DNA of 64,000 nucleotides from Henricia sp. BOLD:AAB3569 (GCA_037783545.1 JBBELK010000164.1:1364001-1428000), one strand, 5' to 3'. Shown: positions 1 to 12,354, counted from the stretch's first letter. Program-made: numbers and translations. Notes: a model not told the origin generated them from the sequence alone.

Positions 1-1983
1 AAAACTTGCTTTGCAAATGATTGATGATGTACATCAAGGACATCTCTTGGACACTTCACAATCCTAAAGCTTTTCTTTTTAAGATTTCCGAAGTAGGAAT
101 ATTAACTAAAATTCTAGCATCTTTTGCAAAATCAAGCCAGTTGCAACTGGTAGCTCCAGAATTTAATTACACAATGTTGCACTGTTTAATGCCTCTGAGA
201 GAAAAACAAACACTGTGAAAAACATTAAGAGTCTTTCCACAGTAAGAGGTACATGTACGTGTACATTTGGCAGTTAAATGGGTATTTTTTTTGTTCAGAT
301 TGAACAAAAATTGTAGGAAAATTACCTCCTGGAATCAACAGATAATCCAATTCTAGGATATATTTCCTACCGGTACATGTACATGTACTTGCACTTCTGT
401 CGGAAATGTTGCATTTCTGAGATAATTAATTGATAAGATTACTGCAGAGAGTAATGGACAAAATCACGGCACGGGTGCTCTGTGCGTAAGCGTGACATGC
501 GCACATCTTGTACACTAACTGAATGCAAGTTTTGAAGGAGAAAATGTCATTTTTATTTAGAAAAGCACCATTTGCGACAAAAGTGCATGTGGAAAGTATA
601 TAGAATTGGAATATCTGTCGATTCCAGGAGGTAATTTCCTTAAAATCTTTGTTCAATGTGAACGAAAACAATACCGTTAAATGTCTCAAATTTGTTCTAG
701 AAAGGTACATATTACTTAAGCACTCAATGAGTTGTAAAAAGTGACAACGTACCTTTCTAAAATCTTTCTATACAAATTTCCCATGTAACGTATGTAATTA
801 GGTTACAAAGTGTTCATCTGTAGATACATTGCATGGGAAATGTGTACACGGAAGTTTAAGAAAGATACCGATGCTGTCGCACTATTTGTTATTCTCTTAT
901 TTTGGAAGGATCATTGCATTTGTATGAATTTACCCTTTCACGACAGAAAGACCATTTTCAGCTGAATACAAAATTAAAACTTACAGGTAAAATCCGAGAT
1001 TAGTAGTCCACACATTTCACAATCCACACTGTTTGAGTGCACATCACTCACTCACATCTGCGTTAGATTATTCCGATTACAGCACCAGATATATATACCC
1101 TGGGTTTGTGTGCATGGAAGCCGGGCAAAAAGACCTCCCATAGCTTTTACCTACTTCGGAGGCCGCAAGGCAAAGTTCAGCAAGGCAGGCGAGGTGGTGC
1201 GTGTTTGCTTAGGAGATATTTATTAAGCTATCAGCTGACATAGAGTCAACAGCAGCCGTTGCGCAGCCTGTGTTTCGAGGGGGACGCCCGTTTTTCAAAC
1301 AATAACGAGATAATGATAACCTAGTAAGCTATAAGCCCCGAGGCTAGGGCTTGGCCTACTAGCTAGGGCTTGGATGACCGGCTAGGGTTTATTTTTGGCC
1401 TACCGACTAGGGCTGGGCCTACTGGCTAGGGCTAAGCCGATTGAGAGGAACAAGAAAAAAAATGGGTCATATATGTACATGTATTTCATTTTTTAATGAT
1501 GTACCGTATAATTTACTTGGTTTTTAAAAAAATGTATGTACATGTATGTGTACAGTACATAGCCCAAGGCCAATGGCCTCATGCCCTGCTGAGTTGGCCT
1601 CTTGCCCTGCTGAAATGGCCTCATGCCCTGCTGAGTTGGTCCGATGCCCCTTCAAGATTCTGAGGCCAACTTGGCCAGCATGCTCTATAACCACTACACA
1701 TTTGGAACAAATTAAGTTACAGTAGCTATGGCACCCCCTTTCACATTTTACAAATTGAATTCAGGGCATAAAAATTAACTTTAAAATGGCCATATTGTAC
1801 ATGTGACTGCCACACGATGTGCACACGCACGTACTATGCGTGGACTTTGTAACGGACACAGAATTAAATAGATCTAATCAACTGTACAGACATGTAAAGG
1901 GAAGCTACAGTACGTTCAATACTTTCATGGTGAGACACAGTGCAGTGCCACATAAGCAGCGCAAGATTGTTAACTCATGACAT
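1..1983. other. Intergenic, repeat-bearing, no gene seen
   Basis: No convincing coding exon was found. A repeat related to segments near 15.05-15.30 kb and 42.26-42.42 kb occupies about 280-670; its two halves (about 290-420 and 545-665) are inverted relative to each other. A GGCTAGGG-rich minisatellite follows at about 1,330-1,437, then a short array of GGCCTCATGCCCTGCTGA-type units at 1,570-1,640. Confidence 0.6.
1330..1437. repeat. GCTAGGGCTTGGCCTAC-type minisatellite
   Basis: Four to five degenerate copies of a roughly 20-30-bp unit containing GGCTAGGGCT and GGCCTAC alternate in this stretch. Copy spacing is irregular, so this is an old or unequal tandem array. Confidence 0.6.
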
Positions 1984-2486
1984 TAAAGCCGCGTCCGCAT
2001 TGGACTAAATTTTGTAAAAGGTTTCCGCGGGCCGCTGTAAACATTCCATCATGGTAATTCTTCCGTGCGTCCGTACGTAGATTTATTTCAGGCTTTCCGC
2101 CGCGTAATCTTTTACAATGCTGTCGCCCCTAAAACTAATGAGGGCGTCCTACAAACGATCGCGTAACGTGACACCGGATGTTCTGCTGTCATGTCTGTGT
2201 GAAGAAAGCGCGCGTATTCACTCACACATGACCGTAAAGATCGTTTTACATTACAATGCCTGTCCGCACGGGACTTTCCAGTGCTATAAAATCTACAATG
2301 TAATTCTTCCGCGACCCAGCTCGCCCCGTAAGAATTACAACGACGTAGCGGAACAATTACAATCGACAGTCGACACATTACAATTTCGGGTGTTTTCCGG
2401 CCGTCCGCATTGGACTAAATTTGGTAGAATTTACGGAGCTCTCCGTAAGTTTTACCAAAATTAGTCCAATACGGACACGGCTTTAG
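1984..2486. mobile_element. MITE with ~45-bp terminal inverted repeats (CCGCATTGGACTAAATTTTG family)
   Basis: The left end (AAAGCCGCGTCCGCATTGGA, then CTAAATTTTGTAAAAG) is matched in reverse complement by the right end at about 2,435-2,486. Internal bases are GC-rich and rich in TTTACA/TGTAAA. A second member with the same ends lies at about 5,064-5,480. No transposase is encoded, so it is non-autonomous. Confidence 0.75.
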
Positions 2487-2727
2487 TGTGTTACCTGCTG
2501 CAGCCATGTGGGCATGTAGACATTAAGAAAAGTACAAACAGTGCAGCCGTAATTATAATACATTTGTGTGTACAGCCTCTGCATACCCAGTGTTATGTTC
2601 ATTCATTGAGTTTGACACCATGGCAATTTCACAAAATGGCGAAGAGTGAACCCCATTTTGTGCCTTGACGTAAAATAAGTTGTCCCCAAAATGGCCCAAA
2701 TCAGATGACTGCATTGCAGTTTTCTTA

Positions 2728-2859
2728 GGGCGTGTTTGTTTCGGACGAATCCGCCGATCCCGAGATCTGCGCAGATGGTTCAGCTAGATCCAACTATGCA
2801 TAGCGCTGAACCATCTGCGCAGATCGGGGTCGGCGGATTCGTCCGAAACAAACACGCCC
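2728..2859. mobile_element. Harbinger/Tourist-like MITE, 132 bp, TTA target duplication
   Basis: Nearly the whole element is a hairpin: arms of about 55 bp run from GGGCGTGTTTG inward and return as CAAACACGCCC. It is bordered by TTA on both sides (2,725-2,727 and 2,860-2,862). GGGC...TGTTTG ends plus a TTA duplication are the known signature of PIF/Harbinger-derived MITEs. The arms are almost identical, which suggests a fairly young copy. Confidence 0.85.
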
Positions 2860-2889
2860 TTAGAGAAAAAAGTATTCTTTTTGACAGAC

Positions 2890-3000
2890 TAGGTAGTAAG
2901 ATATTCAAATCCAAGTCAATTAAGTCATTTCTGTCAGTGTCTTGAGTCAAAATCAAGTCGATTGCAATGTTACTCAAGTCCAAGTCTCAAGTCCAAGTCA
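2890..3000. repeat. Degenerate CAAGTC-rich tandem repeat
   Basis: Repeated CCAAGTC/TCAAGTC words occur throughout. Similar ACTTGT-rich sequence appears at about 17,730-17,935 and 26,440-26,640, suggesting a shared repeat type. Confidence 0.5.
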
Positions 3001-3454
3001 TTATAACACTGCCTAAAATAACCAAACCTCTCTTGGATTGTGGCTTTAATATCTATCATGCAAATGCCTCCATATCAGTAAAGTTGTGCGATAAGAAAAT
3101 ATCGATCAAGTCTCGGGCTAATGTCCAGGGACACCGCTAAAAGACGGTCTGAATAATTCTAGTCACGACGCCCGTCTTCCAAAGCTATGCTCTCCATATT
3201 TTCACGCGATTAAAACTTCGGGGCCGAGGAACCTCGTACATGTAATACCGATATCCGATAACAACCAATACTACCCATGATGCTAAAGTTCCCTGTACTT
3301 TTGCAGCAGAATTTAATACAACCGAGAGAACATACTGTGCACACATCTATGCATATTTACTCTTTGGAAGTTTGCAGCGAGCTCTTGTAAGATGCTAGAT
3401 TTTCTTAATTTTAGCAAGAGGGGAACATGACAATATAAACTCCTAAAAAAAGTT

Positions 3455-3910
3455 CGGAAAGTCAAGTTTGACTGACGATTTCTCTCTTGTTGCAAAATAA
3501 TTTTCCTTGAATTTTATATCATTGGAAAGCCCTTTTATTCCTTTTTACGATGATGTGTCATTTGTTATGATTAAGCAATTGGGGGATGTGCAGCACAGCT
3601 GAATACGGGGGCGGGTGTAAAGTGAAATGTCACAAAATGCATCAATTGCTATTGTCAAAAAGTGCATTGACACATTCCCATCCTCCAAGCAAAAGGGGAA
3701 TGCACTGCATGACAATAGCAGTGAATTTTGTGACATTTCACTTTCCACCCAACCCTGTATTCTGCAATACTGCACATCCCCCAATTGTTTAATCATAACA
3801 AATGACACATCACTGTAAAGAGGAATAACAGGGCTTTCCAATGATACCAAATTCAAGGGAAATGATTTAGTAACAAGAGAGAAATCGTCAGTCAAACTTG
3901 ACTTTGAACA
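3455..3910. mobile_element. Long inverted-repeat (foldback/MITE) element, ~220-bp arms
   Basis: The left arm begins near AGTCAAGTTTGACTGACGAT and the right arm ends with its complement near 3,880-3,903. Matching continues inward through GGAAAGCCC/GGGCTTTCC and GATGTGTCATTTGTTATGAT/ATCATAACAAATGACACATC to a centre near 3,680. Apart from small indels the element folds back on itself completely. No protein is encoded; short open frames inside are by-products of the symmetry. Confidence 0.8.
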
Positions 3911-4379
3911 TTTTTTAAATTAGTTTAGTTTGTGATATACTGTAGTAAACCATTGAAAATGACAAAAACTTTTGAACACAAGTTTATGGAGAATTCCAGT
4001 TGTTGGTGAGATGACATCACAGCTCAGCTAATATGGGAATTCTCATTAGCATAAAAACTTGCAAAAAGTATCTAATTCTCTATAAAATGCATCATCTACA
4101 TTGTGTGTAAATGTTCTTTCATATTGAAAATCCTATTTCATGATCACATTTCTGACCCCTATTTTTCCAATGGGTGTTGAAATTTTGATATAAATTGTCA
4201 TATTTTTCTCATGACCATTCTGAAATTTCGCAAGCTCAATCCGTGTAACAAGGATATCAATTATCATCAAAAACCACTGATGTTTTGTAAACTAATCAAT
4301 GCAGTAATTACACCAACCTTTTTGCTTCTACATCCACATTGGAAATTGCAAATTTCCTGTTTTCTTCTTTTAAAGATAA

Positions 4380-4745
4380 TAATAAAAAATAGTAATAATA
4401 ATTTAAATTTATATTGCGCAAATTTGTTCAGATGCGCATAACAAATAAAATTTTATACAATTAAAATTGGATTTACAGTACAAATAAAAATTAAAAAGAC
4501 CAATGAACTTAAAAGACCATTAAACACGGTACAATAACACCAAGACAACAGCAAAAAACGAAAAAAAACAACGATCGTATAAAAAGACAGAACACGAAAA
4601 CCTAGGAGAATGCAACTTCAAAAAGATGAGTCTTTAATTTGGCCTTGAAGGCCATAACAGACTAGGCAGTACGAATTTCGACTGGCAGTATTTTGGGGAG
4701 GTACCACATTGTTAGGTTGAAACGAAATTCATTTTTCTGAACACA
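4380..4745 (-). mobile_element. LINE 3' end (CR1/L2/Jockey-like RT C-terminus), decayed
   Basis: On the minus strand, about 4,730 down to 4,605 translates to a decayed LINE ORF2 tail with an LP.ILPVEIRT motif, one in-frame stop, then FKAKLKTHLFEVAFS. The FK..LKTHLF signature is familiar from the C-termini of many animal non-LTR retrotransposon ORF2 proteins. Downstream on the same strand come a GCGCAATATAAAT motif and AAT/ATT-rich tail near 4,380-4,420, typical of LINE 3' ends. It is 5'-truncated. Confidence 0.7.
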
Positions 4746-5063
4746 CTCCTTTAAGTACCAAATCTGCATTTTGCCAGGATGCACGTATGTACTAGTACAA
4801 AGGATTTACCAGCCAAATCGCTTCATCCCAGCCAGTGGCTATGCTATACTGTGTACATAACACAGATACGAAGTATCAAATTACGATTGGACTGTTCGGA
4901 AGTCAGATTGTTCCAGCGGACTTGTCCATGTTCTCAGATTTCAACTGTGTGAACAATGTCGATACTAAAAGATACATGTTACTTTTTTTCAGGTGATACG
5001 GGTAGGTACATGTAACATGGTTTGAAGCCTGGTCACTGCTATCACGTTGTGTCCTTAAGTGGT

Positions 5064-5480
5064 GTTCCCATTGGACTAATTTTTGTAAAACTTCCGTGGT
5101 TGTGCGGGAGAGTAACAAAATTTTGTCCAATGGGGACGCACATAGAATTAGCGTCCCTGTAAAGCTACCGCGACCACGATGTAAAACTTACAGGGTAAAA
5201 GAGTCCGCGGAAACTTTCCGCTCAGCCGCGGGAGTTTTACAAGGCCATCGAAAAAGTCCAATGGGAACAGTTTCGCCCTGTAAAATGAACACGATCCTGC
5301 AGTAAACTATGGGCCTGCACGGCAAAAGTTTACTGCAAGGTCGCGGTAGCTTTCCGCATGGGCACTGAAAACAATTGCAAATGGGAACGCATGGGAAGAT
5401 TACACGAAGGAATGTTACCGAAGGTCGCGGTAACTTCCCGCGAGGCAGCGGAAAAGAAAGTCCAATGGGAACATGCCTTT
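5064..5480. mobile_element. MITE of the ATTGGACTAATTTTTGTAAA family
   Basis: The left end CCCATTGGACTAATTTTTGT is complementary in its outer part to the right end AAAGTCCAATGGGAACA. Internal GGTCGCGGTAAC/CTACCGCGACC words are repeated several times in both orientations. It is related to the element at 1,984-2,486. Confidence 0.65.
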
Positions 5481-5766
5481 AGACAAGACACTTTACTCCA
5501 CATGGTCTCTCTCCACCCAGGTGTAAATTGGTACCGGCAAATAACTACTGCTGTGATCCTACTCAGGGGGAGTAGCAATGCTCCTAGTCACTCCATGCCA
5601 TGGAAACCGGGGATGAGTACTGGCAGGAATGAGCCAGCTTGGCTCGTGAAGCGAAATTGTTATTTTTTCGACGAATGGAAATCCGAGGGCCTAATACATG
5701 TAGTGGCCTAATAGGTCATTTGTGTGGGTTAAACCTGACCATCTCAGATTGATGAAACTTGGTATA

Positions 5767-5941
5767 CAGTAAACTCTCTTTATAGCACTCTTCAAGGGAC
5801 CAAAATAATTTGAGCTTTATATCCAGAGAGCGCTATAACCAATGCATATACAATGCAGAGAATAATGGCCGGGACTTAGAAAAAGGAGCTTTATATCGAG
5901 AAGAGCTTTATATCAGGGGGTGTTATAACGAGTTTACTGTA
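5767..5941. mobile_element. Small inverted-repeat element (ACAGTAAACTC ends)
   Basis: TACAGTAAACTC at the left is mirrored by GAGTTTACTGTA at the right, and internal GAGCTTTATAT / GCGCTATAAC words recur. The open frame running through it is a repeat artefact. Confidence 0.6.
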
Positions 5942-6199
5942 CTTTTGATTTTATATCAAATAGAGCAGTGGTTTAGGAGATACAACCCCCTAAATTCTTG
6001 GCGAAATGGGCATGGCCTTTTTCCTTTGAACTATCATATCCCAGGAACTACTGAGTCAATCTTCACACAATTTGTATTGTTGGAAAGAGAATTTGACAAG
6101 GATCCTAAATCTGCCACTATATTTCAGATTGGAGTACCTTCTGACCTTTGCTATGACCTTGAAACTGACCTTGTGGATCACAGGCTCTTGAGATGACCT

Positions 6200-7330
6200 T
6201 TCCTGAAATTTCCCGTAATCTCTCATATACTCAGCAGCAATGCATATATTTGAAACTCTGCAGAGACGATTAATACAATGCATTTATTTCCGTTCCAAAT
6301 ACCATTTTTGAAACTGTTTATACTGCTTTTAATTTAAAATTCAGCGACCCTGGGAAGAAAAAATACACTCTTATGACCTTCCTACACATGCAAAGGATAC
6401 CATATGCCCCTTGATTTGCAATCAGATAATGAATAAAACATACAATTACAATAGCAGAATGGGCTTCAGATCAATAAGATGCAAGTCTACAATATGCATA
6501 GCCCTTGTGTGCATGTGATGTTTGCACAGTGTCTATTTTGTGCACTGAAATATCCAAAAGGAAGAAAAAGAAATAGAAGAAAGAAAAAAACAATGAACAC
6601 AAAGTATAAATCAAAAGAAATCACCCACATAAAAAATAAATGGATTAATAAAATATTTGAGCACTGTAATGCAATCTTTTGGTTAAAATTGCACTGTCCG
6701 TGTTTGGGTGAAAGGATTAAAAAGCAAGCTAGCGAATTTAGAAAACTTACGTGTCTCTGACGGATTTTTACGTTCTTAGTACCAAATAAAAGCGGATAAC
6801 TTTTTCTATTCTAGAAAAATAGCAATTTAACTTTTAAAAATATTGTCGACGCTCAAATCAGCCTAAAATCAGACAGTGCAAATTTAATGCTGTAGAGTTT
6901 ATGAGGAACTGACTCGGAGAGAAAAATGCGAAAATGTTAAATTTCCTCCGGTGAAGACACACAATATGAACCTAATTGTCCCTGACCGCATGATTTATGC
7001 CATGCACTCATGCAGCCACAGAGAAAAATGAATTGACATCAATTAGATTCGTTCATTGATCGTGCACACACACATGCGCCTGTGGTTAGTCTTGAGATAT
7101 TGGGGAGAGGGGGGTGTGGAGAACCCAAGGATGCGCGACGTTGGACAGATTATGCGGCCGCGTGTTCGTGTAATTTGTGTCTCTTCTACGCAATGTCGAT
7201 TTTGATCAAGCTTGACCGGTGTCAAATGATACTGAGTACACAGGTCTATATGACAAATGAATGGCATTTGGAGAATAATTTTTATATGGAGCCTGTTCAG
7301 ATTTTTCCAGAAAATGGATTTGGTTCTAAC
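6200..7330. other. Intergenic, nothing recognised
   Basis: AT-rich sequence without splice-bounded coding potential, tRNA-like boxes or clear terminal repeats. Confidence 0.5.
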
Positions 7331-7339
7331 CTACATGTA

Positions 7340-7640
7340 ACAATCATATAAAATACATCCCCCAAATCCATAAGAAGAAAACAGGAAATTTCCAATACCC
7401 AATTTGGATGTGGAAGCAAAAAGGGTGTAATTCCTGGTATGTATGTAGTGTACATGTACATATGTACTAAATGTAACAAGATCAATTACATGTAGTTTAC
7501 TAAACTTCGGTGGTTTTTTGAAGGAAATATACGGATTGAGAACGCGAAATTTCAGAATAGTAATCAGAAAAATATGACACATGATATGGTATGAAAATCT
7601 CAACACCCATCGGAAGAAAAAGGAGAGGCTAAGATATGTG
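7340..7640. repeat. Interspersed repeat, inverted relative to 4,140-4,375
   Basis: Segments such as AGAAGAAAACAGGAAATTTCCAA here and their complements at about 4,340-4,375 match over roughly 200 bp, as do the flanking words near the ATTCTGAAATTTCGC motif. This is a dispersed repeat pair of unknown family. Confidence 0.55.
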
Positions 7641-7752
7641 ATCTGGGTCCTATTTCATAAAGCCCACTTAGAAACATTCCTAAATAAACATTCTGAACTC
7701 TTGTTTTTGAAGATAGGAAAAATTATATTTTATTGTTCCTAAATCCACTTAA

Positions 7753-8282
7753 AGGCCCTGTAGATGATCTGTTTTTGAGCGATTCTGCGAATAAAACCAT
7801 TATAAATCAAAAGAAAGACATCAACAAACTCATCCGAAGAAATTTCAGCTTTGTCAAATGTACCACGTTTAAATAAATAAAAAAATGAAAATCCATCATA
7901 TGCGTTTTCCTGGTCTTGGCGGGGTGTTTCAAATATTCGTTCTCAGTTGATCGGGTACTATGTGGCTTACGTCATGCACTCTGTGGCGCACATCATATAC
8001 TGCGTGTGCGAGCGATCCATAAAAACGCATCGCGTTGGAACACGCACACGCAGTACACAGCGCCCATGCATTTTGAACCGCGTAGATGCGAACCAAAAAT
8101 AAGTAAATCGTTTGCAAACGATCTAAATAATTTCATCTTTACGGATTATTTTCTGGTAAAATTATATCATTTTGAGCGGAAACCTTTTATTGGGTAGTTG
8201 CTATTAATTCAATCTTTACTTTCAGAATTTTCCCCTGTAAACTCGTCGATTACTTTTTGGGGTCATTGCAAATGATACACTT
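7753..8282. mobile_element. TTAA-MITE 'R520', copy 1 (uninterrupted)
   Basis: This 530-bp copy begins AGGCCCTGTAGATGATCTG directly after TTAA (7,749-7,752). It matches the two interrupted copies at 27,766-31,684 and 56,534-57,487 almost throughout, including CGTTTGCAAACGATCTAAAT and the closing GGGGTCATTGCAAATGAT. The last bases (ATACACTTATAAAA) have decayed here, so the right TTAA is lost. TTAA duplication plus short AGGCCC inverted ends points to a non-autonomous piggyBac- or Kolobok-type element; which one is uncertain. Confidence 0.8.
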
Positions 8283-8914
8283 ATAAAAAAAAAAAATACC
8301 CACTGAATTTTTATTAAAGGTTCATGTGTATATATTTAGTGACACACACAATAATTTGTGTCTGCCTATATAAAGATGTTCATACCGACTTTAACAGACT
8401 CGGAATAACAAACACCAAGTCACATTTATTATTGAAAACGACACTATTTTAAGACTTTTCAGAGTTTCTATAATCCTCTTTTTAGACGTCAGTACGGCGA
8501 GTGCAGAACAAGCTGAGTAAACCTCAGCTACATTCAGTCATTCTAAAAATAGCCCAATGTACGTCATTGCGTATCTGCAATACATTATCAGATCGGACCT
8601 TTGCATACAAAACCCAGAAAAAAGTAAAGGAAGAGTTTTATATTTAATTTAAACAATGATTCCTATCATTTATTTTAATCCTTTTTAGCAGAAATTGTAT
8701 TGCTAATATAGGAAAGGAAACGATCAATTACATATGGCTGGTATAGTTACACTGCACTCGAACCGCGTCAAAAAATCCTTGGGACTTTGCAGATTACCTT
8801 GTTATAACAGGAACCTTATCAAGTCGAGAATGAAAACAATGAAGAACAAAAGTCTCGAACCTAAACCTAAAATTGTTCTTTTTATAAGCAGAATTTGCAA
8901 CAGTGCTGTTACAA

Positions 8915-9030
8915 ATGTATATTATTATTATTATTATTTCTTTCTGGTATTCATACCAAGGATTCCTCTAAAGTGCCCACTGCACTGTCACTCGCAAGCG
9001 TGAGGAAACCCATGAAGAATTATAAATTAG
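8915..9030 (-). mobile_element. SINE fragment with (AAT)n tail
   Basis: Minus-strand sequence ends in (AAT)n (about 8,920-8,940). Its core (CACTGCACTGTCACTCGCAA, GCGTGAGGAAACCCA) is shared with the fuller copy at 12,785-13,125. Only the 3' half is present. Confidence 0.6.
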
Positions 9031-9068
9031 AAAAGTCAGACTGTTAATATTTCTTACTGCATGTCCAC

Positions 9069-9640
9069 ATGCAGGCTGTTCCTTCGAGGGAAACTTGGAG
9101 GTTTCAAAAACACCGGCTAGCTCGGTTTTCAAAAACACCAGCTAGCTCAGTGGTCGAGTGGTTAAGACATCTGCCTTGTTTGCAGGAGGTCGTTGGTTCG
9201 AATCCCACCCGAGCACGCTATAAAGTTTTTTATAGTGTCATAGAGTATACAGGGCTAATATACGTCGGGTAAGGGCAAAACAGGTCCCTAAATAACATTC
9301 ATTCTCCCCCATGTCCCCGACGCGAGCTAAATAAATTACTGGTTTTAAAACCTTTGGAGGTTTGTGACCATGTGGACGCATTCGGGGGGATTTATCCCTC
9401 GAGTGAACCTCCAAGTTTCTCCTCGACGATTTTCCCCCAATAAAACTTGGGTGATTTGTGAATCCCCCACGAACCTCCAAGCGAACTTGGGGGTTTGCGC
9501 TGTGTGGACGCACTTACCCTCGGGGAATGCATTATACCATGTACACGGCCTATCCTTTGAGGGAACGAACTTTCCTCAAAGGAAACTTGGGGGTTTGTGA
9601 TCGAGTGGACACGACTCGGAGGTGGGGGGTGGGGAGGAGG
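9069..9640. mobile_element. MITE rich in CTTGGAGGTT/AACCTCCAAG, with a SINE inserted
   Basis: GAGGGAAACTTGG words and their complements (CCAAGTTTCTCCTC, CCTCCAAGCGAACTTGG) run on both sides of the SINE at about 9,100-9,350, giving several imperfect inverted repeats. The boundaries are approximate. The left part (GTTTCAAAAACACC..GCTAGCTC) is duplicated at the SINE junction. Confidence 0.5.
9135..9310 (+). mobile_element. tRNA-Thr-derived SINE, copy 1
   Basis: The head (9,145-9,215) folds as a tRNA-like cloverleaf: GCTCAG/..GAGC acceptor, D-arm GTCGAGTGGTTAAGAC, anticodon arm TCTGC-CTTGTTT-GCAGG (loop triplet TGT, Thr), and B box GGTTCGAATCC. The body downstream (TACGTCGGGTAAGGGCAAAA) is repeated in reverse at 31,880-32,012. 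A third relative is at 39,081-39,200. It is a Pol III-derived retroposon rather than a functional tRNA gene because it carries a shared non-tRNA tail. Confidence 0.8.
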
Positions 9641-9984
9641 GGGGCGGGAAGGGCGTTTATACATTTTTATAGCCGACACTCCAAAACTATGCTATTACTT
9701 CTGTGTGGTGCACCGCACCGTGCACACCATTGCCTAGCAGTCCGTTTGCTTTATGCCATTCTCTCCTACGGTGAACACTGTATTAACTGTACTTCACACC
9801 TGCCGCATGCACTCTGTCACATTACATAGCAACAACAAATTAGTCTGGTCATTTGGATACTAGTGTGTGCGTGTGAAAGGAGGGGAGTCTGTACATCAGA
9901 TGCTACATGTATGTGAAACATATGCAAAAGGCTAATTCTCAGTGTACAAAATTACATTCCATGGCGCGTCAAAATAATAATAAT

Positions 9985-10135
9985 AGAGCCTTTGCACAGC
10001 GGCCATGACAGGGTCAGTCACATTGTTACCAAGTATATATCATGCATGAGTAGGTGCTTTGTGGTTCTATTGTTACATCATTAAAATAAGAAAACCTGCC
10101 CCCTGTCATGGCCGCTGGTGCAGAACTAAGCTCTA
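9985..10135. mobile_element. MITE 'CGGCCATGACAGGG', copy 1
   Basis: Ends TTTGCACAGCGGCCATGACA and its complement TGTCATGGCCGCTGGTGCA enclose a core with CATGCATGAGTAGGTGCTTTG. Two more copies lie at 33,957-34,095 and 38,722-38,850, both in introns of the multicopper oxidase gene. Confidence 0.75.
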
Positions 10136-10204
10136 TAGGCAGTTTTTATAGCGCATTTAAGATCTGACGGATCTCTCAATGCACTTTCTGCATTATTCAC
10201 CCCT

Positions 10205-10495
10205 GGTCATTGGGCTCAGTAATATCATTCCTTAATCCTTCTCAGCTCCCTGGGAAGTATACAACCCCGGCTGCCTTAGGCGCTCAACGGCTAATCAAAC
10301 ACATCAACCTTCGCTACCCTCTCAGACTGTACCCATTTTGCTCCCGAGTGGAGAGAAGCAATGCGTGGCAAAGTACCTTGCTCAAGGGTACACGTACCAT
10401 GGAGGGCCGGGCCGGGATTTGAACCCACTACCTTTAGAACTAACCCAGGTTTGAATATGATCCACTAGACCGCTCCGCCACAGCACTCAAACATA
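10205..10495 (-). mobile_element. tRNA-derived SINE (CTCCCCAGGGAG family), minus copy
   Basis: On the minus strand it starts with a tRNA-like head at about 10,490 (GGCGGAGCGGTCTAGTGGAT, later a GGTTCAAAT-type B box) and continues through TTGAGCAAGGTACTTTGCCA and CCAGGGAGCTGAG. Related plus-strand copies are at 20,380-20,800 and 27,505-27,765. Confidence 0.7.
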
Positions 10496-10499
10496 ATAC

Positions 10500-12330
10500 C
10501 GATATATACATATGTAGTACAATCAAACCAAGGATCTACGTGTAGGAATGTAGAAAAAACGTCTGAAAGCATTTCAGTCTGGAAAAAAAAAAATTAATAC
10601 AATTTATACGAATTACCGACCACCGCACATTTCATCCATTGTGTCCCACTGCAGCTAGCCAGCGTATTGGGAAACAACTACGGGAGAAATCTGATCGATT
10701 TTCCTTTTCCCTGCTGATTTATAAATCGAGTTGGAACGAGTCACTATTCTTTCGTTATGAATGCCGTCATCGTATGCGTGTACACACAAAGCACTCGGTA
10801 TGCGTGTGCGGAAATTTAATCAATGAATCCTGTATGTTACATGCATGCAGTCTGCAGGTTAGACTAGTATGAATAGGCACGGCTAAAATAGATAAAAAGG
10901 CACTATTTCAAGGGGATACCATTATTACTACAGTAGCTAATTCCTTACATGATGAGAAATAGCTTTTAGGGTGGAGAAAATTTGTGGCAATGAGGCAAAA
11001 CTGATGCCAAGCCATTGTGCATTGAAGATAGGGATGGGAATTTATGGTTAATTCAAAAACCGTTTTGCAATTCTTTCAAGTGTTGGTTAAAGAAAATTTA
11101 AATTTCCCATCTAGGTTTTTCTTTGTTTTCATTTCAGATATTACAACTTACAAGATTCCTTTCGCAGATAACAAGTAATCTGCAAAATTGAAGGACCTCT
11201 TATTGATGAGGTTCGACATTTCATCAGGGGATAATTTACGATCTGAAAATGGGCAAGGGGTACGCACTTTGTCAGATAACCCTACGCGGACGAGTGGTGG
11301 CAGTGTAAGTTACACTCGAATGATTTCAACACTCATTCATTTCACTGGGAGAAAAGCTGATGACCAGATTGGTCTCGTGAGTACAACTTTGCTATGAAGT
11401 ATCATCTGCAACAGTGCAAGGATTTTTCCCTGCAAGATATGATAGACGAAGTAAAGAAACCAAGCAGAGTGATTATAGAGTGAGAGTGTCACACATTTTG
11501 AGAAAACGGGTATTTTCCTATTTTTATAATTATAAGGTGTAAATTCTTTTTAATAGCAACTTTAATAAATAGTCCACAGTACATTCCTGAACAAAGATGC
11601 TATAATTACTGCAAAAGTCCATGCCCCTTTTTTCAATATTAATTATGTACCACATGCTTGGGGTTTAAAGGCAAAAAAAGAAAAAAGAACTATGTTTAGC
11701 GCTAGCGCGCCTGTCACTTTCAACCCTCTGCATCAAAGCTTTTTTTCTTCAAAAACACAATGCACTTTAATAGACACGCACCGTCTTGTCAAGCTGCTGT
11801 TGACAGCAGTCGGGGCTCGAACCTCACGACGACATCAACGTTGCCGCCTTTTTCGGCAATTAATCCTGATGGATTCATATCAACTTGACTTTATTGCTTG
11901 GAATCCACCAAAAAAAGCCGCGTCACTGCATCATTTTGGGTGACTTCAACTTACGCTAAACAGTTTTTTTTGGGCCTAAATTAACAAGTTTGTACTTTTT
12001 CTTTCTAGACATGCTGGATATCTAGTGACTACTGACTAGTGTCACGTCACCAAAAAAAAATATTTAGGTCTATCAAAATACATGTGGAATTACTTCCTTT
12101 CAGGACCCTAAACTAAACCATAAATTCTTCAATGAAATTCAACTCTTGGCTAGGACAAATTACAAAACAACAACAGTGGTACAAAGTCTCTAGCATGCAC
12201 AATATTCAGGTATACATTACCATTGGAGAAAGGACATTTTGCCAGTTTCCCGATTTATATTGAAGTCAAAATACTGCACATCACGCAGTTTTTTTCCGAG
12301 GTCAAAAAATAAGAAATTCACTTAAGACAA
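10500..12330. other. Intergenic, no supported gene
   Basis: About 11,020-11,100 resembles about 25,240-25,320 (GGGATGGGAATTTATGGTTA), a dispersed repeat. A strong-looking acceptor (TTTGTTTTCATTTCAG, near 11,138) is followed by early stops in the frames examined, so no exon is called. Confidence 0.4.
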
Positions 12331-12354
12331 ATGACAAAATCAACGGATTGCATA

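Noticed and set aside
5810..6196. 128-codon open frame as a gene
   Set aside because: Its first third lies in an inverted-repeat element, there is no splice or homology support, and the composition is repeat-like.
9392..9679. Proline-rich open frames around 9.4-9.8 kb
   Set aside because: They arise from the symmetric CTTGGAGGTT-type repeat and a GGGGTGGGG-rich stretch; no splice sites or conservation support them.
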